Shown here: one piece after another, positions 35,363-46,766 of the stretch
Numbering within the stretch: position 1 is the first letter of the stretch
Layout: each line of letters begins with the position of its first letter
Assembly: GCF_905220565.1 (NCBI RefSeq)
Contig: NC_059403.1
Span: 1,612,001 to 1,676,000, forward strand
Reading direction: 5' to 3'
DNA length: 64,000 nt
Source of the DNA: Melitaea cinxia
Lineage: Eukaryota; Arthropoda; Insecta; Lepidoptera; Nymphalidae
Notes under the pieces: generated by a model
Told to the model about the DNA's origin: nothing
What the model saw: only the letters and a program-made list of their open reading frames with translations
Database searches by the model: none
Made by a program: the position numbers and the translations under genes

Positions 35363-36091
35363 CCCCTTTTACAGAATACGGGTAACTTAAAAAAGCTAAG
35401 TTGAAGGTCCGTTAAATTTGGCACAATTTTAAAATATGAAAATAGAAATAAGTTACATGTGTGGTTTTTATCAAGTTCTAATATTTTTGTTTCGTAGATT
35501 TTCACTACGTAAAACTAATAATGGTAGAGCCAACCCTTAATTGCGAAAGCATTCTTTAAAATCATTTTAAGGCGGTTATATTTATTCGGTATAAAGTAAT
35601 AAAATATTAATAGATGGGTGTACCATTATAATTATATATGCATCACATACACTTGTTTTATAATGAGTTAAATATATCAGTTTTCGAAAATTTAAAAACA
35701 ATATTGTGAAAAAAAAAATTTAAATTTTTAAATATTATGTTCAAATATCAAACTAGTTAATATTAAAAATATATATATTTTATAGCATTTATGTAATACT
35801 CGATAAGTAATTTCTGTAAAAATTGTGACCTCGTGATAACTATAATCGCTCTATAAAAATTGTGTAGTTTTTATTTCATTTAATTTATAATTTAGTAATT
35901 TGATTATTAACTTTAAAATACTAACTATTAATTTCCTAACTTATGACTAATAAATGATCAGCTTATTAAAAAAGCTTTATTTTTTCTTTTTTTTTACATA
36001 ATAAATAACATCTTACGTGTTAATCAAATTATTTTTCAATTTTAAATTACAAACATATTTACGGGTTATATTTATTGCAAATTGCAACGAA
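35363..36091. other. AT-rich spacer, no gene seen
   Basis: Nothing recognised. Confidence 0.5.
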
Positions 36092-36141
36092 ATGTCTTAT
36101 TGTGTGAAATGTGGAAATCAGTTCTTGAAAATAAGAAAACA
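36092..36141 (+). CDS. Possible first coding exon, zinc-ribbon-like start
   Basis: An ATG at 36092 in good context (gcaacgaaATG) opens MSYCVKCGNQFLKIRK, 16 codons plus 2 bases, to a donor CA|GTGAGT. The CVKCG motif resembles the first half of a zinc ribbon. The frame is too short to be convincing alone. Family B SINE sequence begins just 24 bases downstream in the would-be intron. Confidence 0.28.
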
Positions 36142-36164
36142 GTGAGTATTACAAAGACAACACA

Positions 36165-36515
36165 AGACTGACAACACAACTACTGGTGTAGTGGTGGGTG
36201 TAGTCGCCTAAAACACCGACGGTTTGCGGGTTCGATTCCCGCACGGGATGGATTTTTGTATTTCGTACAAATATTTCTTTCTGGTTCGGGTGTCTGTTCT
36301 TATGGCTCTCCCCGCAGTACCTCGGAGAGCACGTGAAGTCGTCGGTCCTGGTTGTTATCATACGTAAGTAAGTACATCATAACGAACGTTACTCAAAATA
36401 CGTAATATATCCGTCAGTGCGCAGTGGAGCAGCCTGATGGATTAAGTTCCAATCCTTCTTCTACATGAAGAAATAGGCCTATGCCCACTAGTGGGATGTT
36501 ACAAGCTAAATCGTA
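36165..36515 (+). repeat. Family B-related SINE, full length, diverged head
   Basis: Head 'tggtgtagtggtgggtgtag' with T-arm 'gtttgcgggttcgattcccg', body 'gctctccccgcagtacctcg' and 'gagagcacgtgaagtcgtcg', tail 'aggcctatgcccactagtgg' ending 'gggatgttacaagc'. The head differs from the 13147 copy, so a different tRNA-derived head is joined to the same body. Confidence 0.8.
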
Positions 36516-37724
36516 ATCGTGAATTACAAAGACAAGGCAAACGTTTCTAATACTTTGTCTATAGATAAATATTGTTTTAGCCTTAGATCATTTACTACCA
36601 AGTTAATCTATGATTTTATATTTATTTAAAAAAATATTACAATTATTAAATAAGTTTGATCATATATAAATAATTTAGTTATATACCTGCAAAGTTAAGT
36701 AATGAGCATTTATACGTCTTTATATTATTTAAATTTCGATTTTAAATTGTAGAGGCTGATTGCACAAATAGTTTGTTACTAGCAACACCCGTGCGAATAA
36801 TTCGCACTAAGTAAATAAGTAAAAAATTTACCGACCGTCAATCATGTTGACATTGTTTCATAATTAAAACCGTCATATATATAATTTTAGTAATTAATTA
36901 ATTTACAAAAACAAAGTTTTAATAAATTTTTTAGTTGTTGATGTCGGTAGAGCAAGCAATTATCTATAAAATTATATATAATTTATGTAGAGTAATTGCG
37001 AGGTTTTTTTCTAAAAAGGGAGACAAAACCTTAGCGTATTATATATATAATTTAAGACATATTTTATTTATTTTAAACATATATGTTATAAACATATATT
37101 ATGGATTTTATCAGCTGAGTCAACTGGAACTTTTTTGACTTCTACAAGATAGTATTTATACCTACGTTATCTTCAATACAGTATATGTATCGTCAATAAC
37201 TTTAATTTTGTTTATATAAGATCTTATTTTACGAGTGTACCGATACATAGGTACCAACATAATTTGCTAGGTATATGTGTATGTATATATTATAACTTTA
37301 TATAATTTTTTTGATTTTTTTTAATGAGATTACAATTTGTTGTAAGGTATGTATGATACATGTGTTTAAGAGGCTTTATAATAAATTTAGATTAACATTT
37401 TTAACTTTATAACTAATTGAAACATCCTTAACAACAGTGACCTTCGGAATTACACTGTACCGTCATTTTGTTTTAGGTCAATGTTTACAAAACTACGTGA
37501 AAAACCAAGGTTTCCATATAATGGCTAATTACAGAATTACAATAAAAACAAATGAATGATTTTAAAATTTTTTCGCGTTGAATATTTCAGTTTTAATTGA
37601 ATTGACAGACCTTGATTATGAATGACTGTGTAGTAGACTTATTTATATTTAAATATAATGTGCTATAAATATAAAGAATAACATAAATATCAAATATATT
37701 TTATTACAAAGAATCCTACGAATA
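36516..37724. other. Very AT-rich spacer, no gene seen
   Basis: No coding exon or repeat recognised. Confidence 0.5.
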
Positions 37725-37915
37725 TTATAATTAAGGATGGGTGTATTTTTGTTGGTGTTTCACGCAAAAATTATTCGACCGATTTTAATGAAATTTGGTA
37801 CGTAGCTAGCTGGAGATATCAAAAAAAAAACACATAAGCTACTTTTCATCCCGACATTCCCATCGGATATTACGCGGGCAAAACCGCGCGGCGTAGATGA
37901 TCTGGATATATAATT
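37725..37915. repeat. RTE-like LINE tail (inverse orientation)
   Basis: 'gaccgattttaatgaaattt' followed by 'ggtacgtagctagctgga', ending 'gcgggcaaaaccgcgcggcg'. Confidence 0.6.
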
Positions 37916-38096
37916 TTATGTTTGTTTTTTATATATACCTAGCAAAAACGTTGCTGACAGACAAGCCTTTAACCTGGTTTCATGCTCTAGAAACATTTTT
38001 CAAAATACTATGTCACAACGACTTCGTTATTTAAAATAACTCGGACAATTTATATTAAAACTAAAGCAATTGTAATAAGGCTAAAAGTTGACTCAC

Positions 38097-38560
38097 CTTC
38101 ATATATGGACCTATCATAAAGACCGTTTATTGCAACGTTTCGCGAAATAAAATTCACGAAACTATACAGTTAAAAAATTGTTTAAAAACACTTGACTATA
38201 AAGTTTCACAACGATTATCACAGATTCTTAACGAAATAGGCACTTTTTACGGGAACCGCAATGTCACCAGCACGATTTCAGTTTAGCACATGTTCTGGTG
38301 GAACTCGCGAGCAAAAAATTAAACTTTTAAAACAAAATCTACTTAATAATTTAATTATTTCTTCTTAGGCATATTTGTACTATAATTAGTGTGCAGGAAC
38401 ACGGGAATGAAACGTATAATATTAAATTCGATATTTAAATAAGTCGCGGGAAATAATTCGCAAGAACGCGTCGCGAATGTTATCCGTGCGTCGTCTGAAC
38501 AGTGACTGGCTGAATATTGTTAAAGCCAACACTTGTATATTCACAGCCGTTAAAAAATAA
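38097..38560 (-). promoter_or_regulatory. Possible first exon (5' UTR plus short coding start) and promoter
   Basis: On the minus strand a leader with CpG-containing segments (38220-38310 and 38450-38560) leads to an ATG at 38117 (MIGPYMK) and a consensus donor AAG|GTGAGT at 38097/38096, phase 0. Only seven codons are coding, so the call rests on the donor and on leader-like composition. Confidence 0.3.
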
Positions 38561-38794
38561 AATACGGCAAGGTGCGATGATCGAAGGCCTGTGGAACGTT
38601 TAAAAGGAACTGTTATCTAACCAATGACGTTTCCAATGGGTTCTGGCGAAACGATGTGACGGCATTTACAATTTCCCATTGATTAATCAAATTGTAACGG
38701 CGAGTTTAATACAATCGTAACAGCAATTTTTAGCTTACACGTGAAAAGTTTAATGTTAATGTTTGGAACAACAAATAAATCGTATTTGGACCAG

Positions 38795-38885
38795 GTATTG
38801 GAGCAGCGTGGTGGATTAAGCTATGATCTTTGACTTGGGGAAATAGGTCTATGCCCAGCCGTGGGATATTACAGGCTGAAGCGTA
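38795..38885 (+). repeat. Family B SINE tail fragment
   Basis: 'ggagcagcgtggtggattaa', 'ggtctatgcccagccgtggg', 'atattacaggctgaagcg'. Confidence 0.8.
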
Positions 38886-39124
38886 AACTAATTTTATGGC
38901 TATTTATATCCTATATTACATTACACATTAGACTGAACGCGTATTATTAAACTTTGAACCTGTTAATTATTTGTTTTTCATTAATTCAAGGACAGGATTA
39001 TTATTCAAAACTTTTAATTATATCTATTGATAACGTTGTTTAACAGTTGTGAATTTTAAAAATACAAACACATCTTACGTTAAATATTCTAATCCTAACT
39101 AGAAAGATAAATACATGAATAGAA

Positions 39125-39127
<3 letters not shown>

Positions 39128-39163
<36 letters not shown>
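39128..39163. repeat. (AC)n microsatellite
   Basis: About 18 AC units immediately before a family A fragment (39164-39240, head 'cagcctatcgcagtccacgg'). Confidence 0.9.
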
Positions 39164-39164
<1 letters not shown>

Positions 39165-39240
39165 CAGCCTATCGCAGTCCACGGCTGAACATAGGCCTCC
39201 ACAGTCATGTTCCCGCCAAAAATGGCGTGAATGTGTTTTG
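39164..39240 (+). repeat. Family A repeat, head fragment
   Basis: 'atcagcctatcgcagtccac', 'ataggcctccac', then 'aaaatggcgtgaatgtgttt'. Confidence 0.75.
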
Positions 39241-39458
39241 CATAATAGAAATTTTGGGTAACAGAAAGTAAGAAAAACTAAAATCATGATAAAATATTAC
39301 CATATCTTGAAATAAGAGTAAGCTGGTGAATGCGTGATGAGAGTGTTACGAAAAGTGTGATCGGTCGAGGCGAACGGAGCAAAAGATAGGTCGAGCACAC
39401 ATTTTCTTTCTTTCTTTCTTTAATAGCCAGTTACGTTTCGTATATTATCTAAGACACA

Positions 39459-39849
39459 GTGCAGACCTATTGTGCAGACCTATTGTGCAGGCCTAGGCCT
39501 TCCTGTGGGTGTCGTAAGAGGCGACTAAGGGATAACACAGTTCCACTACCACATTGGAACTTAAAAAGCCGACCGGTGGCGGGATAACCATCCAACTGCT
39601 AGCTTTGAAATACACAGGCCGAAGACGGGCAGCAGCGTCTTCGGTGCGACAAAGCCAGCACTGCGGTCACCAACCCGCCTGCCCAGCGTGGTGACTATGG
39701 GCAAAACACATGAGTTCACGCTATTTTGGCGTAAACTTATGGAGGCCTATGTCCAGCAGTGGACTGTGATAGGCTGTAATGATGATGATGATGATTGTGC
39801 AGGCCTATTGTGCAGGCCTATTGTGCAGGCCTATTGTGCAGGCCTATTG
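39459..39849. repeat. 13-bp minisatellite split by a SINE
   Basis: The unit is tgtgcaggcctat. About three copies lie at 39459-39495 and four at 39796-39849. Between them is a family A SINE. Confidence 0.88.
39496..39795 (-). repeat. Family A SINE-like repeat inside a minisatellite
   Basis: It has 'gtgggtgtcgtaagaggcga', 'cgaagacgggcagcagcgtc', 'gtgactatgggcaaaacaca' and 'cagtggactgtgataggctg', then (atg)n. The far 3' end of the family is missing. Confidence 0.88.
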
Positions 39850-40551
39850 CTAAAGAAGTTTTACTTCAGTTGTGTGGTCTAAAGCACACTCATTTTAGAA
39901 GTAAGCCTTTGTGCACGCTTGACTTGGGGAGTAAGCTGGTGATGCGTAATGAGAGTGTTACGAAAATTGTGACTGGGCGATGCGAACGGAAGTTGAGAGG
40001 GAGATATAAGTAAGTGAAGATAGAAAGAGAGTTCCGTTTTTACAAAGTTTTACTTCAGTCGTGTGGTCTAAAGCACATTCGTTTTTTTTTTAAGGAAGTA
40101 CTTATAATTCGTAAGGTATGTTCTACAGCTGTGTTTTTTTATTTATTATAAACGTGTAAATTATCCAGTATACTCCTCATCCGTCATATTTCCTCCGTCA
40201 TATTCTCTTTGATCAAAACATGTTTTTAAAGTAAAATTTTACAATAACAAAGAATATTTTTTTTAGATAAATGTTTGATTAAATGGAAACCGATATCGTC
40301 AGACACTAGTACATTAGGTGCAATTTATGTTATTTTGCCACAAAACCTTGAGTAGTCGTACAAAGAAATGTATGAAAAACGAATATTCAAATTGTTTAGC
40401 TACTTAAAAACAAAGTTAAGTCTAAGTACAATGAAAAGCAGGCGTTACCCAAAACAGTTACTTCTTTACCGCAGTGTGGTAAAAATAAAAACAATTATTT
40501 ACGCGAACTTTGATCCCGCGCGCTCGTTTACGATGCGTAGTCAGTATTTGT

Positions 40552-40559
<8 letters not shown>

Positions 40560-40600
<41 letters not shown>
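40560..40600. repeat. (TA)n microsatellite
   Basis: About 20 TA units followed by (TG)4. The 91-codon frame at 40368 runs through it and is unsupported. Confidence 0.92.
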
Positions 40601-40607
<7 letters not shown>

Positions 40608-40761
40608 ATGTATATAGTTATATATATCTACAATTCTACTTAAAAAATTAAAACGCTGACAAAAACTGTTTCTTTAAATTTGTTCACGTTGTCATTTTAG
40701 TAATGAGTCATTCTATATTATAACATAATGTAACACAAATGGTTTTTTTTTTTTATGTCAC

Positions 40762-41035
40762 TAGGTCGGCAAACAAGCGTACGGCTCACCTGATGGTAAG
40801 AGATTACCGTAGCTTATAGACACCTGCAACACCAGAAGCATCGCACGCGCGTTGCCGACCCAATCCCCAATTCCCTCCAGGAGCTCTGGTCACCTTACTC
40901 ACCAACAGGAACACAATACTGCTTGAAAACAGTATTATTTTGCTGTGATCTTCTGTAAGGTCGAGGTACTACCCCAGGCGGCTGGTCCATATTTTGAGCA
41001 GGAAATTCCTGCTGTGCCCTACCTGTCGTTAAAAA
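40762..41035 (+). repeat. Family C repeat, best-preserved copy
   Basis: 'ctaggtcggcaaacaagcgt', 'acggctcacctgatggtaag', 'agattaccgtagcttataga', 'gcatcgcacgcgcgttgccg', 'gtactaccccaggcggctgg' and 'gaaattcctgctgtgcccta'. About 270 bp. Confidence 0.88.
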
Positions 41036-41797
41036 TGTGAAACCATTAGGTGATGAATAGTAAAAAAAAAACAACAAAAACAGCGTAAGATATTTTTATG
41101 CCGCTGAAGCTATGACCTAATAAAACCGACGTAACCTATTCTTTACATCAAAATCTGTTTTGCCCTTTTTCAGGCTAAGGCCGCTGAAAAAAATGGAAAA
41201 CCGCTATAAATTATTGTTTGGCCACAGCAGCATAAGGAAAATATATACTATTATTATAAGGCTAGATTGTTTGAATGCACTAATCTCAAGAACTAATTAT
41301 TCAAGTTATATAATATTTTGGGAGGTTTTTTTCCTTAAGTTAAAGCGACTGAAATCGTGGGGCACGATAAGTAAATTATATTCTTAAACTATTCTACGTA
41401 CAGAACTGACATCTCTACAATTTAATTATATGTAGGTATAGGTGTCTCGGTTTATCGTTATAATTGTTTTCGTTACAGATACAGATTCAAGTCAAAGTTC
41501 AAATAATATCCTTCAAGCTGTATATTGTATACATTGATTAAGCATACATATCAAGCTTGGTATATGAATACATGAACTTGCAAAACATACAGATAACCTA
41601 TAGATATAGTTGGTTAATTTTAACTCGCGTCTATGGTTCGACATTTTTCGTTAAATAATAGGCAAATTGCTCATTATGTGTACGAGTATATATTGTGCCT
41701 ATTTGTATATCTTAAATATTCATTAGTTAAGTAAATATATATGTTAAATTGAAACTTAATATCAATATATGTATTTGTTTGTGTGGTTTGTTTGTGT

Positions 41798-41830
<33 letters not shown>

Positions 41831-42845
41831 AGAGTAAGCTTATTGTTGATAAGATTTTTAATCGGTTGTTACAGCCTCGTTTAGTTACAAGGTTTTGTAA
41901 TAAGACACGTTTCTTTAATGAAAATTCTAATTCTTAAATATAAATACTCGCCAGTAGAGCAGCCACAAACTTATATTTTATATTAATTTGTAAAATATTA
42001 ATCTTCAAAGTAGCTTACTAAGTGAATTTTATGATCTGTACTTTTTATGTGTCTATATAAAATTAGTAAATATATAAGATGTACGATTATAAGTCTTAAC
42101 ATCGCAAAAAAATCGAAAGTTTTTTTTGCAATAACCAAAAAAAAAGATGTAGTAATTTGCAATTCTAAGTGTGCATGTGTGCGTTAAATTGCGAACGTGA
42201 AAGTAGCCCAGCTTCAAATGACGTCTGTCATACAAATAGTGAACCTCGGGCGACGAGTAGTTGCTAATTAACTTTGTTCCTTTTACGTTTCAAAGAATGC
42301 AGACAGGTACACGATAAATTTGATAGCCGGCTCCATTCAGAAACTGGTTCTAGAAAAAAAAAAAAATGTCAGACATGTTTCATCACATGTTAATCTTCGT
42401 GATTAATAAATTGGAGTTTAATTTAAACTTTTATCTGAAATTACAATTACGTTCTAAAAAAGAAGGTTTAAACCTAAATTTGTTCAGATACGATAGAATT
42501 GAATTATCATTCAGAATCCAAAAAAAAAAGTTTTGACCTAGTTGTTCTAGTTGTTGAAGAAGATTATAGGCTATAAAATGACATACTTCGAATCATATAT
42601 ATATAGAAGTAGAATAAAGATTAGTCAATTCGATAATTATTTTGACCCAATTGTAGAGTAAGTTAGAGTTGCACTATAATTATATTTTATTTATTTGAGA
42701 CAACAGGGTTCAACGTGTAAATAAAAATTACATACATTCAATTATGATGAGCTAGTTGCTTATTAATCAGTCATATTATTTCAATATGACGTTTTATAAT
42801 ATTATTAGAGTAGCCTCTAACTCTACTCATTAAGAAAACGATACG
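41036..42845. other. AT-rich spacer with (TG)n, no gene seen
   Basis: A (TG)14 tract lies at 41803-41830. No coding exon is supported. Confidence 0.55.
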
Positions 42846-42900
42846 GTTCAGCCTGACTACCTTCTGCTAAGCCTCTTTCTCCATGTAGGAGAAGGATTTT
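42846..42900 (-). repeat. Family B SINE, terminal fragment
   Basis: 'gttcagcctgactaccttct' and 'gcctctttctccatgtagga' then 'gaaggat'. Confidence 0.65.
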
Positions 42901-43496
42901 AACTTGAAATTGAGAGAAAGCTATAATTTGCAGCTTAATAGTAGCAAGCCCGTCAGATCCTTTGCTAACACGCCCGATGAGCTGAGGCAAGGCAGCAATA
43001 AGTAATAGTACGAGATCCGGCTTAAGAAATATATACTCTAATGTATCTATTGATAATGATCCACATATTTCGATATATATTTGATAGGATATCTAATGAA
43101 ATCGCGCCAAGAGAATGTTAATTAATTAATAACGTAAATAAGTTAAGAAGGTAAGTTATTGTTCTGTATAATCCATCCTTTCATTGTAAATTATAACCGT
43201 GCTTACGCGCTCATAGAATGTCTGACAAAGGACATTAAATAAACTTATTATATATATTAGATATGTATGATACTTGTGAAGTAATACAATAGATCAACAA
43301 AGATCCGTCTCTTGTTGCTCGCTTTGTTCCGAGAATATCATAAACTCCAGTTCTGTATATATCGTTACACTCCATCTAATTATAAGTTCCTAAATATTTA
43401 CGTCATAGGAACGTCATATTGACTTCTTCATGCTCTTAAATAGACAATAATAAAAGGTATATTATCCGGAATCTTTAGCAGGTACCTGTTTGTTTG
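42901..43496. other. Spacer, no gene seen
   Basis: Nothing supported. A nine-codon minus-strand ATG-to-GTAAGC stretch near 43207 is too short to call. Confidence 0.45.
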
Positions 43497-43810
43497 TGGA
43501 TGTCTAGTGGTGAGAGTGGCTGCTTAACACTTAGTGGCAGGTTCTATTCCCGCTTGGGGCAGGTGTTTTTTTTTTAAATCCAGAAGTACACGCGACACAA
43601 GCAGCGGTGCGACAAAGCCAGCCCTGCAGTCACACACACATGAGTTCACGCCATTTTTGGCTCGAACTTGTGGAGGTCTATGTCCAGCAGTGGACTGCAA
43701 TAGGCTGAAGTGTGTATTTATAAATAAATACACATATTACACCCAAACTTGAGGCGGGAATCAAACCAGGAAAAGGCAGGGTCACTGCAAATGCTCCAAC
43801 GGGCTAGTGG
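43497..43810. repeat. Cluster of three SINE fragments
   Basis: 43497-43570 is a tRNA-like head ('ggcaggttctattcccgctt'). 43630-43714 is a family A head in reverse ('gtccagcagtggactgcaat'). 43722-43808 is a family D copy in reverse ('ctccaacgggctagtgg'). Confidence 0.7.
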
Positions 43811-44667
43811 TGTCTGTCGGGTAGTCAATTAACTGTCTGTTTAATGCCGCCTTCTACAACCCTATGCATTATAGCGTACCCAGAAACCGGTAATATTCGG
43901 CTTAGAGTAGCTTTTGAAGGTTAACTACTCGAGTCTAAATATTACAGGAGTAGGTACCAATAATTTCTTTGTAAAAATGTTGGTACTTTTTCCCTCTCTT
44001 AACTGGTTTCAATAATTTTATTTTACGACATCTTTGTTGAATGTAAAAATCCTGTAAATATCTTCGTAAAGTTCTGCCAACTTTACGTAACCTTTACAAT
44101 GTACAGGTGATTTATAGGAAATATTGAAATCAATATTTTTAAAGAAATTCGTTATCGATTTTTTTTAGACTTTTATCTTAACTAAGAACTATATACTTAA
44201 ATACCGATAACGTAACAATAAAAACAAATAAATAAAATGTGTATAAGGTCACATTCAACTTCTATTAGCTGAATCGCTATGACTACGTCATAGTCGTCAT
44301 ATACCTATATAATAAGTACCTATATTTAAAAGATAGATACGCTTGACTGACTCATCACAGTTCAACCGAAACGCCACTGGGCGACAGATGCGTGAAATTT
44401 GGGTTATTATTTATTTTTATGACGGAGGCTTACTAAAAAATTATTTCTCCAAACACCTATTGCTTCTATTTAGTCACTCCCGTTACTAATTTATTATTGA
44501 AAATCGACTAAGATATAATCGATTAGGTATTGTTGTGCAAATAATTTAAAAAAGTGTGTGTGAGTGCTTATGTACGCACGTAAGAAGTTATACTTCATTG
44601 GCTAGCTAACTTCACGTTACTAACTTCTTCTTCGTTGATTAGCTAATTTCAGGGTGTCGGTTTATTG
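43811..44667. repeat. Spacer with a LINE-type tail
   Basis: 44340-44430 contains 'gactgactcatcacagttca' and 'gacagatgcgtgaaatttgg', typical of lepidopteran non-LTR tails. The rest is unassigned. Confidence 0.5.
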
Positions 44668-45235
44668 TTAACACGTTGAACGCCATGACGGACACCATAT
44701 GTCCGACAGCATACTTTCGCCTGGGGCCACACCAATAAATCGAGAATCGTCAAAAAATTGTTAAGGTGTTTTTCTGCAAATATTGTCAGCGAAAACCTCA
44801 AAAACAATGGGCGACTGACGGAAACAGTTATTTACCCATTATTTTCCAAGATCTCAAGTGGCAGACACCAGCTATAACATTTTTGGAAACAATTTGTTAA
44901 AAAGCCTATAAATTCAAAGTGTTTTCGATTTTTTTTTTTTGTGCTATGTGGCCTTATTGCACTGTGAGGCCGCGCGGGTCACTTGCCTTAGTAAAAACAG
45001 TCGAAACACTGTCTGTCGGCTCCCTAGAGGCTTCTGAAGTGATCGAGGGCATGCGGACACATGGTGTCCGACACGGCCTCTTGGACCCAATATAATGGCA
45101 GTCACATGGTGTCCGTCGCGGCCCACTGGACTAAACATGGTTTTTGGTCTGGCGTTCAACGTGTTAAGGTGAGCGCGCGCGTCGTAAAAATTTACTCTCA
45201 CATTTTTCCATAACGTACCAAAAGAAGTATAACTT
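44551..45235. repeat. Outer repeat interrupted by the piggyBac-like MITE
   Basis: 'gaagttatacttc' at about 44585-44597 and 'gaagtataacttc' at about 45223-45235 form an inverted pair flanking the MITE. This suggests the MITE landed in an older element. Confidence 0.4.
44672..45163. mobile_element. piggyBac-like MITE with TTAA target site
   Basis: The inverted ends CACGTTGAACGCCA at 44672 and TGGCGTTCAACGTG ending at 45163 are perfect over 14 bp. Each is flanked by TTAA (44668-44671, 45164-45167), the target duplication of piggyBac-family elements. The 492-bp interior has 'atggtgtccga'-type motifs near both ends and no transposase. The 85-codon minus frame is unsupported. Confidence 0.82.
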
Positions 45236-46115
45236 CAAAAAAACTATTCAATTGTCTGGTATATTGAATTGTCTGTTATTGTGTATTCCAGGAAAACGAT
45301 ATTGTATGAACGGTACATAATATGTTAATTATATACACATATAATTATATAAAAGCCGCTCTTCGTCCATCGCTTTAACTTAAGTTGACATTGATGACTA
45401 CTGTACTAATAATATAATGGAATATACTTCGTTATAAAAAATATCGAGGTTATATAATAAACTTTAATAAGAATAAAATTATAATAACTCCCGCAAAACC
45501 TTCGATACAATTATGTGTATATTTTATCACACTACCGATTATATTTTACACGAAATAAGTGGGTCGTGTTATTGCAATTTGTTACGAATAGCCGTGGACC
45601 ACGTGGATGTTAATATAAACGATTTTCCGTGTACAATACACTGGTGGAAGTATTTGTTTAAAAATAAAATCTTAAATAACTCATAAGACTTTAAAAAAAA
45701 TTATAACTCTATAAAACTCTGAGAAAGTCAATATTCTCTGAAATTTGGGACTTTATTGAAGAGTTGTTTAGAGTTTTACTTTTAAAAGTACCAGGGTATG
45801 GCCAAATAAATTTTCGTATTACATATTTGTATTTTACATTTCTTTTGATTCATATATAATTCCATCAAATTTTAAATGCAATAAAATATAGTAATATTAA
45901 CCGCACTGAAATTATAGATCGACCACACGAACAAAGTGCAAAACAAAAGTTTAAAATGTTGCGGAGGTACAACAAAACGCATAAAGTCACTATTTTCGCA
46001 TACATAGTAAACGTTCAGTGGCACGGAGAGTAAATATTTTGACTTCTAGACCACGTATCGCGATGTGGAAAATAAACAAGCTTGACTTAAATAATTTTAT
46101 TTCATTTGAAAGTGA
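45236..46115. other. AT-rich spacer, no gene seen
   Basis: No support for coding. Short overlapping frames near 45990-46209 precede the Penelope remnant and are not meaningful. Confidence 0.5.
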
Positions 46116-46766
46116 GAGCGACACCTGGAGACCGAACTTCAACATGTCAAGCAAGTACTGCGAGACAACAAGCTTCGGGTACCGCGTCCTCATCGCAGTG
46201 AACGTGTGAAACCAGCCACCGTCGAACGAGTACCTGCTGTGCTACCTTTTATGAAAGGGGTCACTGACAAGATTGGCTTCATCTTAAAGCGAGCTTCTAT
46301 AAAAACTTTTTTCAAGCCGCCAAAAACGATAAGTCAATTTTTACCATCTGTCAAGTGTCATATACCCTTACAAGATGCAGGAGTATACAAGCTTGATTGT
46401 GACTGTGGTCTCTCTTATATAGGACAAACAAAACGATCGATTAAAACTCGCGTTAAAGAACATATAGCTGACTTAAAACATCGTCGCTATACTAAGTCCG
46501 CAATCTGTGAACACAGTCTAGACACAGCTAGCCATTATATTAGATTCGATAAACCACAGATCCTCGCAAAAGAACACCGATTCCAACCAAGGATGATCCG
46601 TGAGGCTATTGAAATTAAAAAACATCCAAATTTCAATAGAGAAGATGGTTGGCAATTACCACCTGCTTGGGACCCCATTATTAATATAATTAAATCAAAA
46701 ACCAAGCATAATTCACCACAGATTAAAGACTCAATTAGCACATTCTGCGTAGATAGGACTGTATAA
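46116..46766 (+). pseudogene. Penelope-like element C-terminal domain (GIY-YIG endonuclease), 5' truncated
   Basis: An uninterrupted frame of 216 codons begins just after an in-frame TGA at 46113. Its N-terminal part (RHLETELQHVKQVLRDN) matches the spacer between reverse transcriptase and endonuclease in Penelope-like elements. The GIY-YIG module follows: GVYKLDCDCGLSYIGQTKRS, then RVKEHIADLKHRR and further on AKEHRFQPRMIREAIEI with the conserved Glu/Arg region. The reverse transcriptase is absent, so the copy cannot move by itself. The first internal ATG is at 46206. The open frame and intact catalytic-looking residues suggest recent arrival. Confidence 0.85.

Larger units (their letters stand above)
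39300..40085. repeat. Duplicated repeat block around a minisatellite
   Basis: 'gagtaagctggtgaatgcgt' at about 39310 recurs at about 39929 as 'gagtaagctggtgatgcgta', each followed by 'gagagtgttacgaaaa'. 'gttttacttcagtcgtgtgg' and 'tctaaagcaca' occur near 39858 and 40046. The block encloses the 13-bp minisatellite and a SINE. Confidence 0.7.

Noticed and set aside
40368..40643. 91-codon ORF
   Set aside because: Its end is a translated (TA)n microsatellite.
43207..43235. Minus-strand MSFVRHSMSA to GTAAGC
   Set aside because: Nine codons, with an upstream ORF in the leader. No further support.
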